A stretch of DNA of 64,000 nucleotides from positions 2,625,501-2,689,500 of the forward strand of contig NC_088174.1 in the NCBI RefSeq assembly GCF_028769735.1, in the 5' to 3' direction. The notes beneath the pieces were generated by a model. It was not told the origin of the DNA, did not search any database, and was given only the letters and a program-made list of their open reading frames with translations. Source of the stretch: Zonotrichia leucophrys gambelii (taxonomy: Eukaryota > Chordata > Aves > Passeriformes > Passerellidae). Positions 1 through 13,724 of this stretch are shown here, piece by piece. Each line of letters begins with the position of its first letter. The stretch's first letter is position 1. The translations under genes and the position numbers were made by a program.

Positions 1-3000
1 GTGGCACTCTGGGGACTTGATATCATCTGTGCTAGCAGCAGAATCCAGGTGAGTGCACCTTCTGCTGTTCAGGAAGGTGAAGTCCCTAAGGCACCAAAAA
101 ACCTGCTGGCAGAATATGCTGTGCCTCCACCAGGTTGTCTGTCCTGCCCCAGCACAATAAATAGCTTTTGCTGGGTGCACAAGACAAACTAATTGCAAGC
201 TCTACCTGCAGACTCCCATCTGGCACCTCTTTGTTCACTTTCTCTTCCTTATACACCATAGAGCTCCTCAGCCTTTACTTTGGAAAAGACTCGCAGTTGC
301 CTCGGGATGTAACAGAAATTCTCTGTGAATTTTTCATGTTGTGTTTACAAAATACACAGGTTAAAACATGCTTTTGGAGCTCAGTTTCTTGCAGATATCA
401 ATTATACCAAGGTTCTTTTTGTAAAAATACTACCTACATTTACTGGGGGAGACACACTCAATACCAAGAATGCAAACTGCTGGGAGCCAAGGGAGGCAGT
501 GATGGGCAAAGAGGGCAACACCAGGTCTTTGGGATTGTCACTGACACATCATGACAAACATTCCCAAGCAGGTTCTGTGCAAAATAAACTGTGCCCTTTC
601 TCCTTAAAATAAACATCCTTGCTATACTTACTGAAACCAGGAATGTGCCATTATTAATGATAATGTAGTGCAGGAGACAGCTTTTCTTAAGGTTACCCAA
701 AATATTTTTGCTGCTCCATCAGATGTATTGTTAGAGCTCACCAAACCCAGAGCTGTGGTGCACCTGTTTTCTCTCAGACACATCTTATTTTTCTTCCTTG
801 GAAGTCCCAGCTGGCGTCCAGGTTTTCTTAAATTGCTACCAGAGCTAATTGCTAAATTGCTACCAGAGCAATACCCAGAAGATGGGGAACTGCTTTGTGC
901 AGCAAAAGGTGAACAAATGGACTCAGTGCACCAGAGTGGCCAAGGAGGGGCACAGAGCTGGTGCTAAGAGCAGCATGGGAGGGAAGAGGGGATGTGACAG
1001 CCAGGAGGCAAGCACAGCAGTTCCAGGGGCTGAGTTTTGGGGGTGCTCAAAGCAGGAACATTTTCTGGAGGTTTGGGGGAGAAAGGAGTAGCTTGGGGCT
1101 AGTAAAAAGCTGGCAAACAGGTGGTTCTGTTGGGAGTCTCTCAGCTATGAAATCACAAACCCAGGGAAAATATTTACTGAGGGCCAGATTTGCTCCACCT
1201 GAAGGCACAGAAGGCAGTCTGTTTTTTTCATTGGTTTTTTATTCCTTTTGCTTGTTTGGATGCTCTGTGATATTATTCTAATATTATTTTTAGGTGGTTT
1301 CTCATTTAAGGAGACACTGGATTCAGCCTAATGGAATGGCTTCCCAGTCTCTGAGTGTTCTTCCCTCACAAAAAAAATAATTTTAAAGTAGTAACTGCTG
1401 CAGACCCAGCAGTAGAAAGAGCAAATGGCCAAAGCTAAGAGTAGGCAATGGTTTTGAACTTGGATCCAGTCGGGGAAGAGAAAGAGTTCAACTCTGTCAA
1501 CAAAGTCATGACTTGGTAAAAGCTTTGTTGAAAGTCTTTCAGAGAAATTATTGACCACAAAATCATGTATAATGTTAAAACCAACAATAACAACCACTAA
1601 TAGCCTGTTCTGAGGAGCCTATAATACTAAAATAATAGTGATAATTTAAAAATGTAAGTAAATCTGGGCAATTGTGCACACACAATGGAAAAGACTACTT
1701 TCCTGTGATATTAATCTCAAGAGGCAATATCAACATTTTCACTCTCTGGCTTCAGGAACCACATCAGGAAATCAAACAAATATTATCCCATGTGTGCAGA
1801 GAACTTCTTTCTTCTTGTAACAAGCAAACAAAAATTATTTTCTTAATAAACATTCAACAGACAAAAGCACTACTGAGAAAGATCATAAGAGTAAGAAAAA
1901 ACCCTGTGATATTGATGACAACAAAAGCTTTCCTCCTTCCAGTCAGGAGTGGCTGGAATTGACACTCATGGGTTACCTGTGGCTGGTGCTGCACAGAGGC
2001 AGCTTTGCAAGGTGCTCTGTGGATGGGGCTGAGAAGAGCCCATCATGCTGCTGGGACACCTTGGAAAATACCCACAAGTAATAAAAGCAAAGAAAGAGAT
2101 GATGCAGCCAGACATATATAAACTCAAAATGCCCAGTCAGGGCTAGACAGGGATTCTATTCCTATCCCTAAGAAGAAAATGGCTGTGTAGGAGAAAACTC
2201 CCAGGCTGAGAATTCCAAGACTTGTCATTTTTCAGCAAATACACCACTCAAGGGATTTCAGGGAGTACCCCTAGAGAGCCTGGGATGTGCTCCCTGAGTG
2301 CAGACCTGCACAGCCTGTTAGAATGTGCTGGGTATTAGAGGAGACAAAACTGGATGCAAGCCTCAGTCCCACCACACTGGATGTAAATTATTATCTCTAA
2401 GATCCTGAGCACGGTCAGGTCATGTTAAAATTTGTCTGCATCATGCTCCCATTGATTTTACACGTGAAAGAAAGGTTGGGATATTGCATTAGCAAGGAAA
2501 AAAGCATTAGAGGTGGGCTAAAGAGTAATTCTGGGGTGGGTTCTTAGAAGTCTTCAACCCAAGGACCAGTAGTTGCTACCAGAATAAAGCACCCTGAAAT
2601 CAGCACAGGGCAACTGTTGCATTTTTCTAAGCAGAGCAGCAACACTATATTTGTATTTGCCAGGTTTCCCACCCTCATTTTCTCCCTTATGTTGAGAATG
2701 GAGTCCTCACCATGCAGGGTTAGTCTCTCCTGTGAGGGTCATTACATTGCCAAAAATAATAAACAAGCAATAACCATTTCAAACTTAGGAAGATTTAAAA
2801 TGGGATTCAGGGAAATGCTTGTTCTCTGCTTTCATTTTCAGGAAAAAATGGAAAAAAATCTTCAGGGGAATTAAGGGGGAGAGGGCAATTCTTCCCTAGA
2901 GGTTCAAATATATCTCCCAGGCAGCACAAAAAAAATGTTGGTATTCTGTACCACCCAGTGCCTGCCCACTTCTATGCTTGATTACCCCGATAAATCAGCA

Positions 3001-6000
3001 AACCTGTTTGCTACAGACTCTCCTTCCATTACAGCTGCTGCTCTGGTTAACATCTTCTGAATCATCCAATTCATCAGGATCACATACATGGGGCTTTAAT
3101 CCTTTGATTTTTTAAGTTACTTTGTTCTGAATTTTTCGCTTCATCCCCTTACTGACAGAGGAACTGGATAAAGATAAATAAGTCAGAGTAGCATTGTTTT
3201 TCTGCCCTGCTTTTTATTCTGCAAGGGGAATAGGAAGGGGGGAGAGGGTAGCTGTGCATTTCACAGTTCTTTAGTGATATCACTCAGTGTGATGGTGCAG
3301 CCTCAAATTTAAAGAGTCTAAAAACCAGTCCTTAACTTCTGAAGTACAGTCAGCTTCCTTGTGTTCTCCCAAACATTAAAATGTTATTTTTTAAAATGTA
3401 TATTAAATAGACAAATAACCTGGTGGTTATTCCAAGCCCTCCATCACTGCTATGCCTTTCAGTACTAATTTGTGTAAAAGGAACAAATCCAGGAATTGAG
3501 TTACAGCTGAAGTGTAATAGCTACATAAATTACAGGGAGTGTCAGAGTGGGAAGGGAAATGGGAACACAGCAGGTCAAACCCTCACTAATGGGCTCTCGA
3601 GCCATTCACCTGCTCAAATCCAAATCAGACATGAGAGTGCAGCCCTGGGAGCACACGGGAGAGTACACCCAGAGCACTGCTCCTCCCTGCATGATTTAGG
3701 ATTAGTGCACACAAACACCCCCATGCTCATCCCCACGTCCCTGGCAGTCACTCCCAGCATGTGTCTGGTCTAACCCACCTGGGCTGATCCTGGGTTTGTG
3801 CAAGTGAAAGTTGTACATGAGAGCAGTGACAACACAGAGCTGTCCCCCTTCAGGGGACTCCAGCAGCAAGGCCACCTCCTCCCCAGGGAGGGCTGAAGCA
3901 AAATCAAGGAGGTTCCTGAAGGATCCAGCTTCCCCCTCTGCCTGCCCAGCACTCAGCACATGGGAATCCCAGCCCCTCAGCATTGCCACAATATCATAAT
4001 CAAATATAAATAATATATATTATTATAATGAATCATAATCACAGCTGTAACTGGGGGGAACACAAATCTCTAATGGTGTTAGTACATTTTTACATAGCAC
4101 ACACAAATGTGAGAAAATAAAGGTGATGACTAAACCTCAGATGCTTCCATGGTTTTATCTGACACCCTTTGTTTTGAAAACAGGACTGAGTATTTCTTTG
4201 TGGAAATACCCCTCTACAGAAGGTCCTGAGACTGAGTTGTTCCAATCTTAGCAACCTTCAGGTTAGATTGCAAAACTAATACAGACTGTTTATGAGAACA
4301 AAAAATGAACTTTGATAGAGAAGGAACATCTCTAATATTTTACATATCTCATGCTGGAGAAGCCTCACATCAATGTTTATAAATTCTTTAAGAAGAAAAT
4401 ACCACAGCCTTCCTTTTGGATCTTCTCACCTGCTTTTTTCCATCTTTTTTCTCTCCTTTCAGTAATGGCAAAACCTTATGTCATGGCAAGGAGATATTTT
4501 ATTAAGCAGAATAATGGACTCAAGATCTGAATCCAAGGGTACCAAGTGAAAAGTAGCTGTCTAGCCATATTATGTCAGAAGGTATTATTTAGATAGATAG
4601 ATAATTATAGGAACTATCTATCCCCTTATTTATCTAGTTCCTATCATTATGATCAACGATTTTGTTACTGAATAATTTCACAAGAGCCATAAAGAATCAT
4701 GTATCCAAAAAGAAAATTCCATGCCATCCACAAAAATACAATTTCTGGCTTGTCATATTTAAGGTAGAGAAAGACAGGCAAAAAACCATGAATAAATGAA
4801 GAAAATAAAACATATACACAAGCCTTCCTTCAAAAATCTGGCTGATATTTGCTACAGAAATATTTAAATAATTGCCTCTAATTAAGTTTATCTCTGTTAA
4901 GCTCTCAATCAAAATATTTTATACTAAAGGCTTTGAGCTCTTGTGCTGGTTGGACAAAGTTGCACAGTATAAATCTCACTAATGGAAAATCATAAAATAA
5001 TCAACTAAACTTGAACAGAAAGAAGTTTGTAAAGGTCTTCAGTACCAAAGATATCTGGTTTTCCACAGGATCTCTCTACCCCAGAGCTTTCACTGAATTA
5101 AATAGATTGACAGAACAGGCAGCTGCATTAAAGCCATGAGAAATATGAAAATAAAAGCAGTATTTCAATTCTCAAAATCCAAGCACTGAGAACTGAGAAG
5201 ACAATATTTCAGGACAAGGTTTCAGGAAAAGAGAGCACATTCCTTTTATCAGAAAATGTCACCTGCTTACTATTGTAGAAAAACTCCCTTTAAGAGAACA
5301 GAAAGATCCAAAAGGAGCAGCACCATGCAACATCCACCTCCAGCTGGGGAACAAACACAGGCCAGGGCCAAATAACAACTGTAAGGATAAAGAAACAAGA
5401 CCCACACCAATGGGGACAGAAGCAGCACATGGAAAGGGAACATAAATAGTCCAGCAGGAACATTTCACAGACTGTGACAAAGCTTGGGCTGCAAACAGAA
5501 ATGGCATTGCTCAGAAAGCAGACTGAGGAAGATGACACTGTTTTTTAGAATCATTTGTTAAAAATAAAGTAGAAGAAAAAAGCACAAATAGTAACATCTC
5601 TGAATATCTGACTTCAAAAATAGACATTGGACTTAGTAAATGTTGCTATTATTCTTTATACAACAGGGAAGACTTTTTAATTTTAAGTCTATAATTAGAC
5701 TTCAATGGAAAGTTACATTGTAAGTAGAAGAAAATTGCCAAAGTTCTAATATAATGTGAAGAATAGAACAATCTTTATTCAAGGCTGCTCTGGACATGTG
5801 TTGTATTTTAACAAGTACTTTGCACTGGAAAAGTTCTCAGTCACAGCAAATTTTTAGTACCATTGGAACCAGATATTTCAAAATATGTAGAGAAACAGAT
5901 CATTGTAAAAGAGACATCAAAAGGTTTACCTTGAAGCTGTCCAAGGCATCCAAGTGCAGCAGGGATAAGAATAACACAGGCCTACTGCTGACCCCATGTC

Positions 6001-7780
6001 CCCCACCCCATGGGGCTGCTGATCTTGGAGTCCTCCCTGCGTGTCCCTGGCTGCTGGAGGCCCCAGTGACCCTTGGGTCCTCATCACATCATCATCATAA
6101 CTCTGTGCAGTTGGCACTCTGTCTTGTGAGGAAGTCAGCACACATTCAGCTCACATATTGAATTTCCTTTCACCTCTCCAGAGTATGGTGTTTCCAGCTC
6201 AGGGTTAAGCTTGTTTGCAGTTCCTGGGGAAAAGGATTGCTGCAATTGCTGCTGTCTGCGCTGTGCATGGCTTGTGAACAAAGAACTCTGGTTTCTAGGG
6301 CTCTTGCAACTCTTTTAATAGTCACTCCCTCAATGAAAGTTTCCTGAAATCCAACCCTCAGATGTGAACCTCTTGAAAATAGGGGATGAACAGGCTGGAT
6401 TTAAACTCTCTGAATCAAGTACCATGCTTCTTTGGTTTTAATTTATCCAGACTTTGATTCAGAAGAAACACAGAGCTGATTCCAGCATGACCAAACCAGA
6501 GTCCTGCCTTAGCAAATCTCATCCCATGCTGACAGGATCCTCTATGAGGGAGAAAGTTACTCCTGCAAGATTTCTGCCATCTTCTACTCAAATCATGCAA
6601 GGTGAAAGGCAGGATTTCAGCAGTCAGTAGTCCAGACTCAGCCACATCAGTCTGAACATGCAGACCCAAGGTAAAAACCACCTCTTCAGGACCTCTGCAA
6701 TTCTACAGCACTGGGAACTGGACACTTCTGCAATCAACAAAGCCATAAGCACTTCATTAAAAATTACAGTGTCTTCTCCCCTGCTCAAATGTAATTGCAA
6801 TAATGTCAAGATATTCTTTCATATTATGCACTAGTGCAGACATTCCATAAACACCTAATCCTGCTCAGAAAACCTTTATTAAAGTTTAAATTTAGCTGCC
6901 ATTCTCTGCTACTTTCCAGCAAGCCAAGGGACTCTCTCCAGAGGCAGTTCTGATTTTCCAGACAGTCGGGGTCTGCAGTGGTCAGACGAGAACCTGAACT
7001 TTGGGAGCTCTGCAGCATTCCCTCCAGTCATCATAAACCAGCTGTGATGGGTTCAAAAGGAAGTTGGATCAGATGGGACTCATGGGAAGTTACATCAGAC
7101 CTTCATTTGCCCAAAGAAGGTCAGCAAGTCAGAGTGTTCAGAGAGAGCATGCAAAACATGGCACACATTGCAGGGTGTGGATAAAGAGGAAGGATCTTTC
7201 ATAAGAAAGAAAAATAATTGACATGGTATATTTCATCTGACTGCAATTTTCCCCTATTTCCTGGACAAACCAAAGCACAGAGTAAGATAACAATTTGCAC
7301 ACATTCATGCACAGTGAGTGTATCAGAACACACATCTCTTGCAGGACACAGCCTCTCTGTTTCTCCACTGCCTGGAAAGGAATGACTAGAGACTCTGTAC
7401 TCCTAAATCTCCTGCTTTCCATGTTACTGTGTTTGTGTTTGTTATCCTATTGCCTGAAAACTGAAGTGTTTCTGACTGCTGCTCTTTTTAGTCACAAAGC
7501 TGTTTGGTACCAGCTAGCTGGGAATTATTTACACCCCAGAGCTGAATTGTTGGTCAGAGACACACAGAGTCTGCAGTGTGAAGCAGCAAGGCCTCCTGGC
7601 TGACTTCCCAAGGAAAAGGTGGATCCTGTTCTGGCACACCCAACACCTGTAAGGGACACTGATCTCATAGGGCAGGGGTGCTGGCCCAGCTTCTCCTGAC
7701 ACTCCATAAGGAGGTGGCTTCACTTCAGATTTGTAAGGGCTGGCAAATCCAACATCTACTCCAGGTTCTCTGCAGAAACT
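1..7780. other. Gene-free flank upstream of FGF16, part 1
   Basis: No coding exon was recognised on either strand. Open frames are short (under about 130 codons), lack family motifs and overlap each other. The sequence is AT-leaning, with small local repeats: a 24-bp direct duplication near 830-876, a GATA microsatellite near 4,590-4,606 and an imperfect hairpin at 4,601-4,650. It may hold distal regulatory DNA for FGF16, but nothing here proves that. Confidence 0.6.
4601..4650. repeat. Imperfect inverted repeat (hairpin)
   Basis: The left arm at 4,601-4,616 and the right arm at 4,635-4,650 are reverse complements over 16 bases with one mismatch. The shared core is ATAGGAACTA / TAGTTCCTAT, and the loop is 18 bases. 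A GATA microsatellite directly precedes it. It could be a remnant of a small terminal-inverted-repeat element or a chance hairpin; no target-site duplication was identified. Confidence 0.5.
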
Positions 7781-7784
7781 CAGT

Positions 7785-8575
7785 CCTGAAGAGTGCGAAG
7801 CCCTGCACCTGGATCAAGGCACCCCTGCTATCAGCACAGGCTGGGGTGTGCAGAGACTGGGAGCAGCCCTGCTGAGAGGAACTCTGGGGGTGCTCATGGA
7901 TGAACAGTTGGACATTCCCTGGCTGGTGCAGAGACTGGGAGCAGCCCTGCTCAGAGGAACTCTGAGGGTGCTCATGGATGAACAGTTGGACATTCCCTGG
8001 CCATTCCATGTGCACTGGCAGCCCAGAGAGCCAGCTGTGTCCTGGGCTGCACCACAGGCAGTGTGGGCAGCAGGTGAGGGGGATTCTGCCCCTCTGCCCT
8101 GCTCTGGTCAGACCCCACCTGCAGAGCTGTGTCCAGCACAGGAAGGACATGGAGCTGCTGGAGTGAGCCCAGATGAGGTCATGAAGATGTTCCAAGGGTG
8201 GGAGACCTGGGGATGTTCAGCCTGGAGAAAATTCCAAGGAGACCTTTCAGTACCTAAAGGTGGCCTATAAGAAAGAGGGGGACAGACTTTGTAACAGGTC
8301 CTGTGCAATAGGACAAGGTGCAATTGTTTTAAACTCAAAAAGGATGGATCTCAACTAGAAATAAGGAAGACATTTTTAATGCCAAGGACAGTGAAACACT
8401 GTCACAGGTTGCCCACAGAGGTGGTGGATATTCAAGTCAGGAATATTCAAGTCAGTTGGACGGGACTCTGAGCAACCTGATCTAGTTGAAGATGCCCTTG
8501 CTCATTGCAAGGGGGTTGGACCAGATGGCCTTTAAGAGTCCTTCCCAATCCAAACTGTTCTGTGGGGAAAACCCC
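7785..8575 (+). mobile_element. CR1 LINE fragment, 3' end, sense on +
   Basis: The segment follows the order of the avian CR1 3' region as I remember it. It starts with an early block near 7,790-7,840, then a 'gaggggGATTCTGCCCCTCTG' block near 8,076, then 'GTTCAGCCTGGAGA' near 8,215, then 'GGTTGCCCACAGAG' near 8,406. It closes with the diagnostic 'GGTTGGACCAGATGGCCTTT' at about 8,514. It is 5'-truncated and encodes no intact protein. An internal 78-bp tandem duplication lies at 7,848-8,003. Divergence from consensus is clear, so it is not a recent insertion. Confidence 0.85.
7848..8003 (+). repeat. 78-bp tandem duplication inside CR1
   Basis: Two near-identical 78-bp copies begin with GTGCAGAGAC at 7,848 and 7,926. 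They differ at only a few positions, and each contains GCTCATGGATGAACAGTTGG. The segment corresponds to a single-copy stretch of CR1, so the duplication occurred after or at insertion. Confidence 0.85.
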
Positions 8576-11500
8576 TACCAGTCTGCAGGTAACAGCATTA
8601 ACTCTGTTTGACAATGGAAAAGAGATTGAATTATCACTGGCTATTTGTTGCAAGGTGTCCTCTTTGCCAGATTTCTATACACTGTCAACACACACCAGAA
8701 TTCTACTCTGCCCAAATCCTTGATCCAGGCTAATTGGCAGCAATGGAAAAGCTAAGCAGGCTTTGACAGCACAGCAGAAGTCACCCAATAATCCTTTCTG
8801 ACAGCAGCACAGTCCCCTAACTACACCCAACTGGTGAATTTTAGGGGCAAATGCTCCCACAGACAGTCAGAGAAGAGTGACACCTATAAATCACACTGGT
8901 CCCTCCTTTTGCTCTGGAAAAATCAAGCTCAGAATCTCTGCCTTTCATCTCTTTCACCTCCCCACTGAAACTGCCAATAAATTGGCTTATTGCAGTTCTG
9001 CCTATGAATAACAACAACAATCCCTCCAGAAACCCCTTGTATTTGTCTCCCAGAAAACATGTTTGTGCTCAGCAGCTCTTTTCACATCAGTTACTGTAAC
9101 ACAGGAAGGTGGTTTTGTTCAGCCAAGACACTGAATGCAGGTTCATTAGGGTGAAAACTCACACTGATACTTAATAACCTCTCTAGGGTCTTCTTTTCCT
9201 ATCTCAGTATCTTTAAAATCCTCTACAATATATGCAAGTCTGAATTCTCATAGCACTAGGAAAGCATAGCTGAGGTTTAGGGAGACCTATTTAAAATGAG
9301 AGATGAATGCACCAGAAATTCTATTCTGCTGTTGAAAGCACACTGACCTTGAGGCTCCCAATAATGTCCAGAATTAGCTTGTCAGCAGCCTGGAGATCCA
9401 ATCTCAGTTTTCATGGAACTGTTCCCAGAGCAGGTAGATAATGCCCAATCTTCAAAGTAACTATGTCTCAAGTTTATCAAACAAGCAGGGAAAAAAAAAA
9501 AAAAAAAGACACACCAAAGGGCCTATTCACTAAACAGTGGCTTACATGAATCAGCCAAGCATGTGAAGATCTATTATTCTTGCTTGGGTGACATAAATGT
9601 TGCACTACACAGGGCAAGAATACAATTTGCAAGCAGATTAAGTGGGTTCGGCATGGCCAGAATGAATTATTTCAGCCTAGTCACAAATCTACTTTGAACA
9701 TTTGAGTTTAGAACTGGATTCAAGTATTAAGTTCAGATTTGATTAGCAGAGACCAAGAACAGGAAAATTATGGAGAGAAAAAGAAAAAAATCTAATGAAA
9801 AATGTACACTATCTCAGTAGCTCAAGAAAAGCAAATTCCCTTAAGCCAGTGTAACACATGTTGCACATTTCTAATTCATGAATGAAAAACTAAATGCTTC
9901 AGGGTTTATTTAGACAAAATTTAAACCTCCTCAAAGAAACAAAAAACTACAGCATAGGCTTGGCTCATATGAAACAGGCATAAAGGCCCCACCATAAGCA
10001 CAGACTTGGGTTGTGCTATTTCTTGCTGTTCCCACTTGGCATAATGAGAAATACTGTTACTGAGAGAAAAATTAAAACCACACCATTCACATCAGCAAAT
10101 ACCAATGCAAAGTAGCAGCAGAAACATTCTGGGTCAAAACTGCAGCCTGAATGCATTTGTTTCTATCTTTAATAATTATAATTATTATTATTATGGCAAC
10201 ATATTCTATTGAGGATATAAAACCAGAATCCTCTCCCAAGAAATGACTAATTGTCTCACTCCCAACTATCTATGAGATTCCTTGGAAAGAATTTAAGGTA
10301 CTCAATGCACAATTCCCTTTCATCTCAAAAAGTGTCAGACCCTGCAGAGTTGCAGGGGAATGTTTCACCACAACCTCACACCTCTCTCTGCACCTCCTGA
10401 GAGCCACTGCAGCTTTGTTGCAGAGAAAACACCTCTGAGCTTCAGGTTATGCTCCCAGGATTTCTGAGCATCACGACAAAGATGGAAATTTCTGAACATT
10501 AAAGGACCAGTTAAAGGAATTGTGGTTCTGAGTCAATACCTATTGCACTCCAGTGGAAAGCTCTGCATTGGCTTTCTTCATGGTTCACTTTCTGCACTCT
10601 TTTCCAGGATTATTACAGAGATACAGGGCTAAGAGCTACCTTGCTTCATCACTATCTCAACAGCCATAATGGTGTCAGTGTTCCAAATGCAGTTCCTGGG
10701 ATACATCCTTAGAAATACAAAAGGTTTTCTCAGGCTTGGCAGGTCTACTGATGTTTTATTTGCACAGACCCAGGGTTCACACCATGGCTCCAATCAGGCC
10801 CAAATGGCCTCCATCAGTTGGCATTTATTTCATTTAGTGCATGGCACCTACTAAACCCCTGGAGAAGTCACACTGAGAACAGTATTTTTAAAAAGTAGTG
10901 CTTATCTCTGAATTTGGGCATAGGTATAATGATCAAGACCCAAAGGAATTGCACTGCATGTGCACAGAAAGCAAATGAATTTGCTGAATTTGCCTCTGGT
11001 TACAGCACCCAGAACAACTACTGGCCAAAACTGTCTTACACACTTAATGTACTCAAGAATATAATACCTTGAAGGTGAAAAAAATTCACATTTTAGCCTA
11101 GATGGACCTCAGTGACTTTCTACCAAACAGGTATCTATCTTCCCAGGTTTTATATCAGTTTTAAGTAAAATTAAGGGAACCAAGTCTTGCTTAGTCATGA
11201 CATTCTCAAAAACAAAACTGAAAAATATATACAGTATATATAAAGAGAAAACATAAGAAGCAACCATGGTTTTTATCCATTCCCTTATTTTTTTACTTGA
11301 ATACATGGGCCAAATCCTGCAAACCATCTTTATGGCCATCTCTTCCATTTACAAAGCCCCATGTCAGCTGCAGCAATTGAAAATGTAACTGAGAATAGAG
11401 CTGGTTTAAGGCCAGCCAAGCTGATACTTCATGTAATCTTTCACAGTGATGAGATCATATTCTACTACCAAGCTAACACTAAAATCGAGATAAGTCCCAG

Positions 11501-13590
11501 TTTTAGAGGGGCCATGACTGGCACATTCCTTCCATCTGCCTTAAAGGAACAGTCCTGCTTCTACAGCAATCAAGTTTCCGATGTTTTTTCTATCATTCAT
11601 TGGATTTTAGTGGGGGAAACTCCTTATTTTGCCATTACATACAAAAATAGAAGAGCAAGCTAATTCAATAAATAGAATATTTTTGAAATCCTAGATCAGG
11701 TTTTAGTTTGAGTAAATTTAGCTAATTTCCACAGTGGCCCACAGTCTGCTTAAACCTGAGCACGTGGCTGCCTCAATATCCAGGAAAGGATTTTTAAGAG
11801 CAGCTCCCTTTCTGTCTTCTGCAGGAGGCTCTGCTCACACAACCCCTGAAGACCTGGCACTGCTGCCTACCCAGCTTCACCCAAGCATATTTAGTTGTCA
11901 ATCTACAAACAGGCAAATGTGTTTGTAATTAACAGAGTCCTTCATTTACTGTATATAAATCAGGAAAAAGGAAAGATACTGTTCAATGAAGACAGCTATC
12001 AAAGGAATTACTTTGCTTCCAATTAGGTTCATAAGGCAAAAGCCTTTTCAATGACCAGTTTCCGTTGGATCTAACGAGATGCTCTCATTTGTTTTGCAGG
12101 GGTCCAAAGATTAGCCCTTCATTAGGGCAAAGTTAAGTGAAATAGCTAATTTAAAACTCATTCCCCTACTCCATAGATTTTTGTCTTCCTTTTAACTGAG
12201 AGGATTTGCTGGTAGGTCATTTATCTTCTCTGACAGATGCTGCCATTTAGCTCTGATCACTTTGGAAAGTGCACACACACTCAAAAGCAAAAGATTTCAA
12301 GCAAATTCTATGTCATGGAAACAAGAAAAAAATGAGTTTCATAATGGTGTTTTTTCCTAAGACATTATCCTGCCACAGTAATTAGCCAGCTACATTCTGC
12401 TTGTTACAAACTCTCCTTCATTTTCCTTTATCCCCTGTCTGCTTTATATTTCAGACATAACACTTATAAACTTAGCAATCACTCCAACAGGCACAGTCAG
12501 TACTTGACAGAGCAGATGGATTTCCAAAAAGCTCTTATGAAGCACTCTGGAAATTCAGGTAGGTAGACTTGACACACAACAAACTTTCCTTTCAAAAATT
12601 ATTACTTAAAATAATTCCAAATGAAAACCAGTAAGTCTCATAATTTGTGGCCCTTAGCAAAATATTTTTTTCAGCTGAGAGAACTCTTTTTTTTGGTGCA
12701 AATATATTTCAGAAGGTTTCAATAAGGAAGAAAACAGCTACTTCCACAATCATATATGAAGGAAAAACTTCCCTACCCTAAGTGGGCACAAGAATTGCTT
12801 CCACCCACTCAGACTTGTCCCACTTCACTTCCTGGCTCCAATGGCTGAAGCCTGGGTGCTCTGGGAAACCTCTGCAGAGGCAGCAGCCACACTCAGGCAG
12901 GTGAAAAAACAAAAAGAATGATCTTTCTCCAGTTCTTGGGCATCCTTGCAAGTAAGCCATGCTGCTCCTCACTGCAGGAATGAACCCAGCCATTGCCACT
13001 GGCCCACTCTCACCACACAAAAGGCCCTCAACAGCACACTGTGATCACACCTTGCCTCTCTGAGCTTTGAGAGTTTCTCCCTCACCCAGAGGAAAGCTGA
13101 GCCCAAAGACACTGCTGCTGTTTCACAGCCATGTGCTATTTGATTAAATCCCCATTTGTTGTGTTCCTTTGCCACCTCTTTTCTCAAGGCTGTATCTCTC
13201 ACACAGCTGTTCCACATTGACTTGGGGAATTCATTTGGAGACTCAGGGAAGCAATAGCTTGGCAATTCCTGCACTGCAAAGGCAAAGCTGAAATGCCTTT
13301 ACACAGCACCTGCTGAGGGGACCTTTTACTGCTTTCATAATATGGAACAGCAATCTGGCCCCAAGGGGAGGATTTTGCTATACACATGCAAAACCCCAGG
13401 TTCTGCCTCATTATAGTTATTGGCCTCCCAATTAACTTGCTTCCTGTGAGAGCTGGGAGGAAGGCATTTTGCTTACTGAGATTTCAGGCTCTACAGTTTG
13501 TGAAGTCTTTTGCCTTAAGGACTGTGTATATCCCTAATTGGTGTTTGTCACTAGCAATTCAAAACTCTTTTCCTAGGCCAGTTTCTATGC
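8576..13590. other. Gene-free flank upstream of FGF16, part 2
   Basis: No coding exon was recognised. A run of about 17 A lies near 9,490-9,507 and an AAT/TTA-rich microsatellite near 10,173-10,193. The 12,000-12,200 stretch is repeat-free by eye, rich in homeobox-like TAAT cores, and contains a GCCCT-TCATT-AGGGC inverted motif at 12,114-12,128. It is a possible conserved noncoding element. Confidence 0.5.
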
Positions 13591-13594
13591 ACAG

Positions 13595-13720
13595 CATCAC
13601 ACCCACTTTTTACAGATAGGTAAACTGAGGCACAGGCCAGAACATGATAGTGCAGCATGTCCATAATCCAGCCCTGAAGGTTCGAGGCACTGTGTGCAAC
13701 CTGCCTCAACACAGCTTCTC
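13595..13720 (+). mobile_element. Probable MIR-type SINE fragment
   Basis: The stretch TTTTACAGATAGGTAAACTG followed by AGGCACAG (about 13,607-13,634) closely matches the conserved core of MIR SINEs as I remember it (ttttacagatgaggaaactgaggc). The following 80 bases keep weak similarity, including a TTCGAGG near 13,681. MIRs are ancient in amniotes and survive as short diverged pieces in birds. The ends are approximate. Confidence 0.55.
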
Positions 13721-13724
13721 TGAT

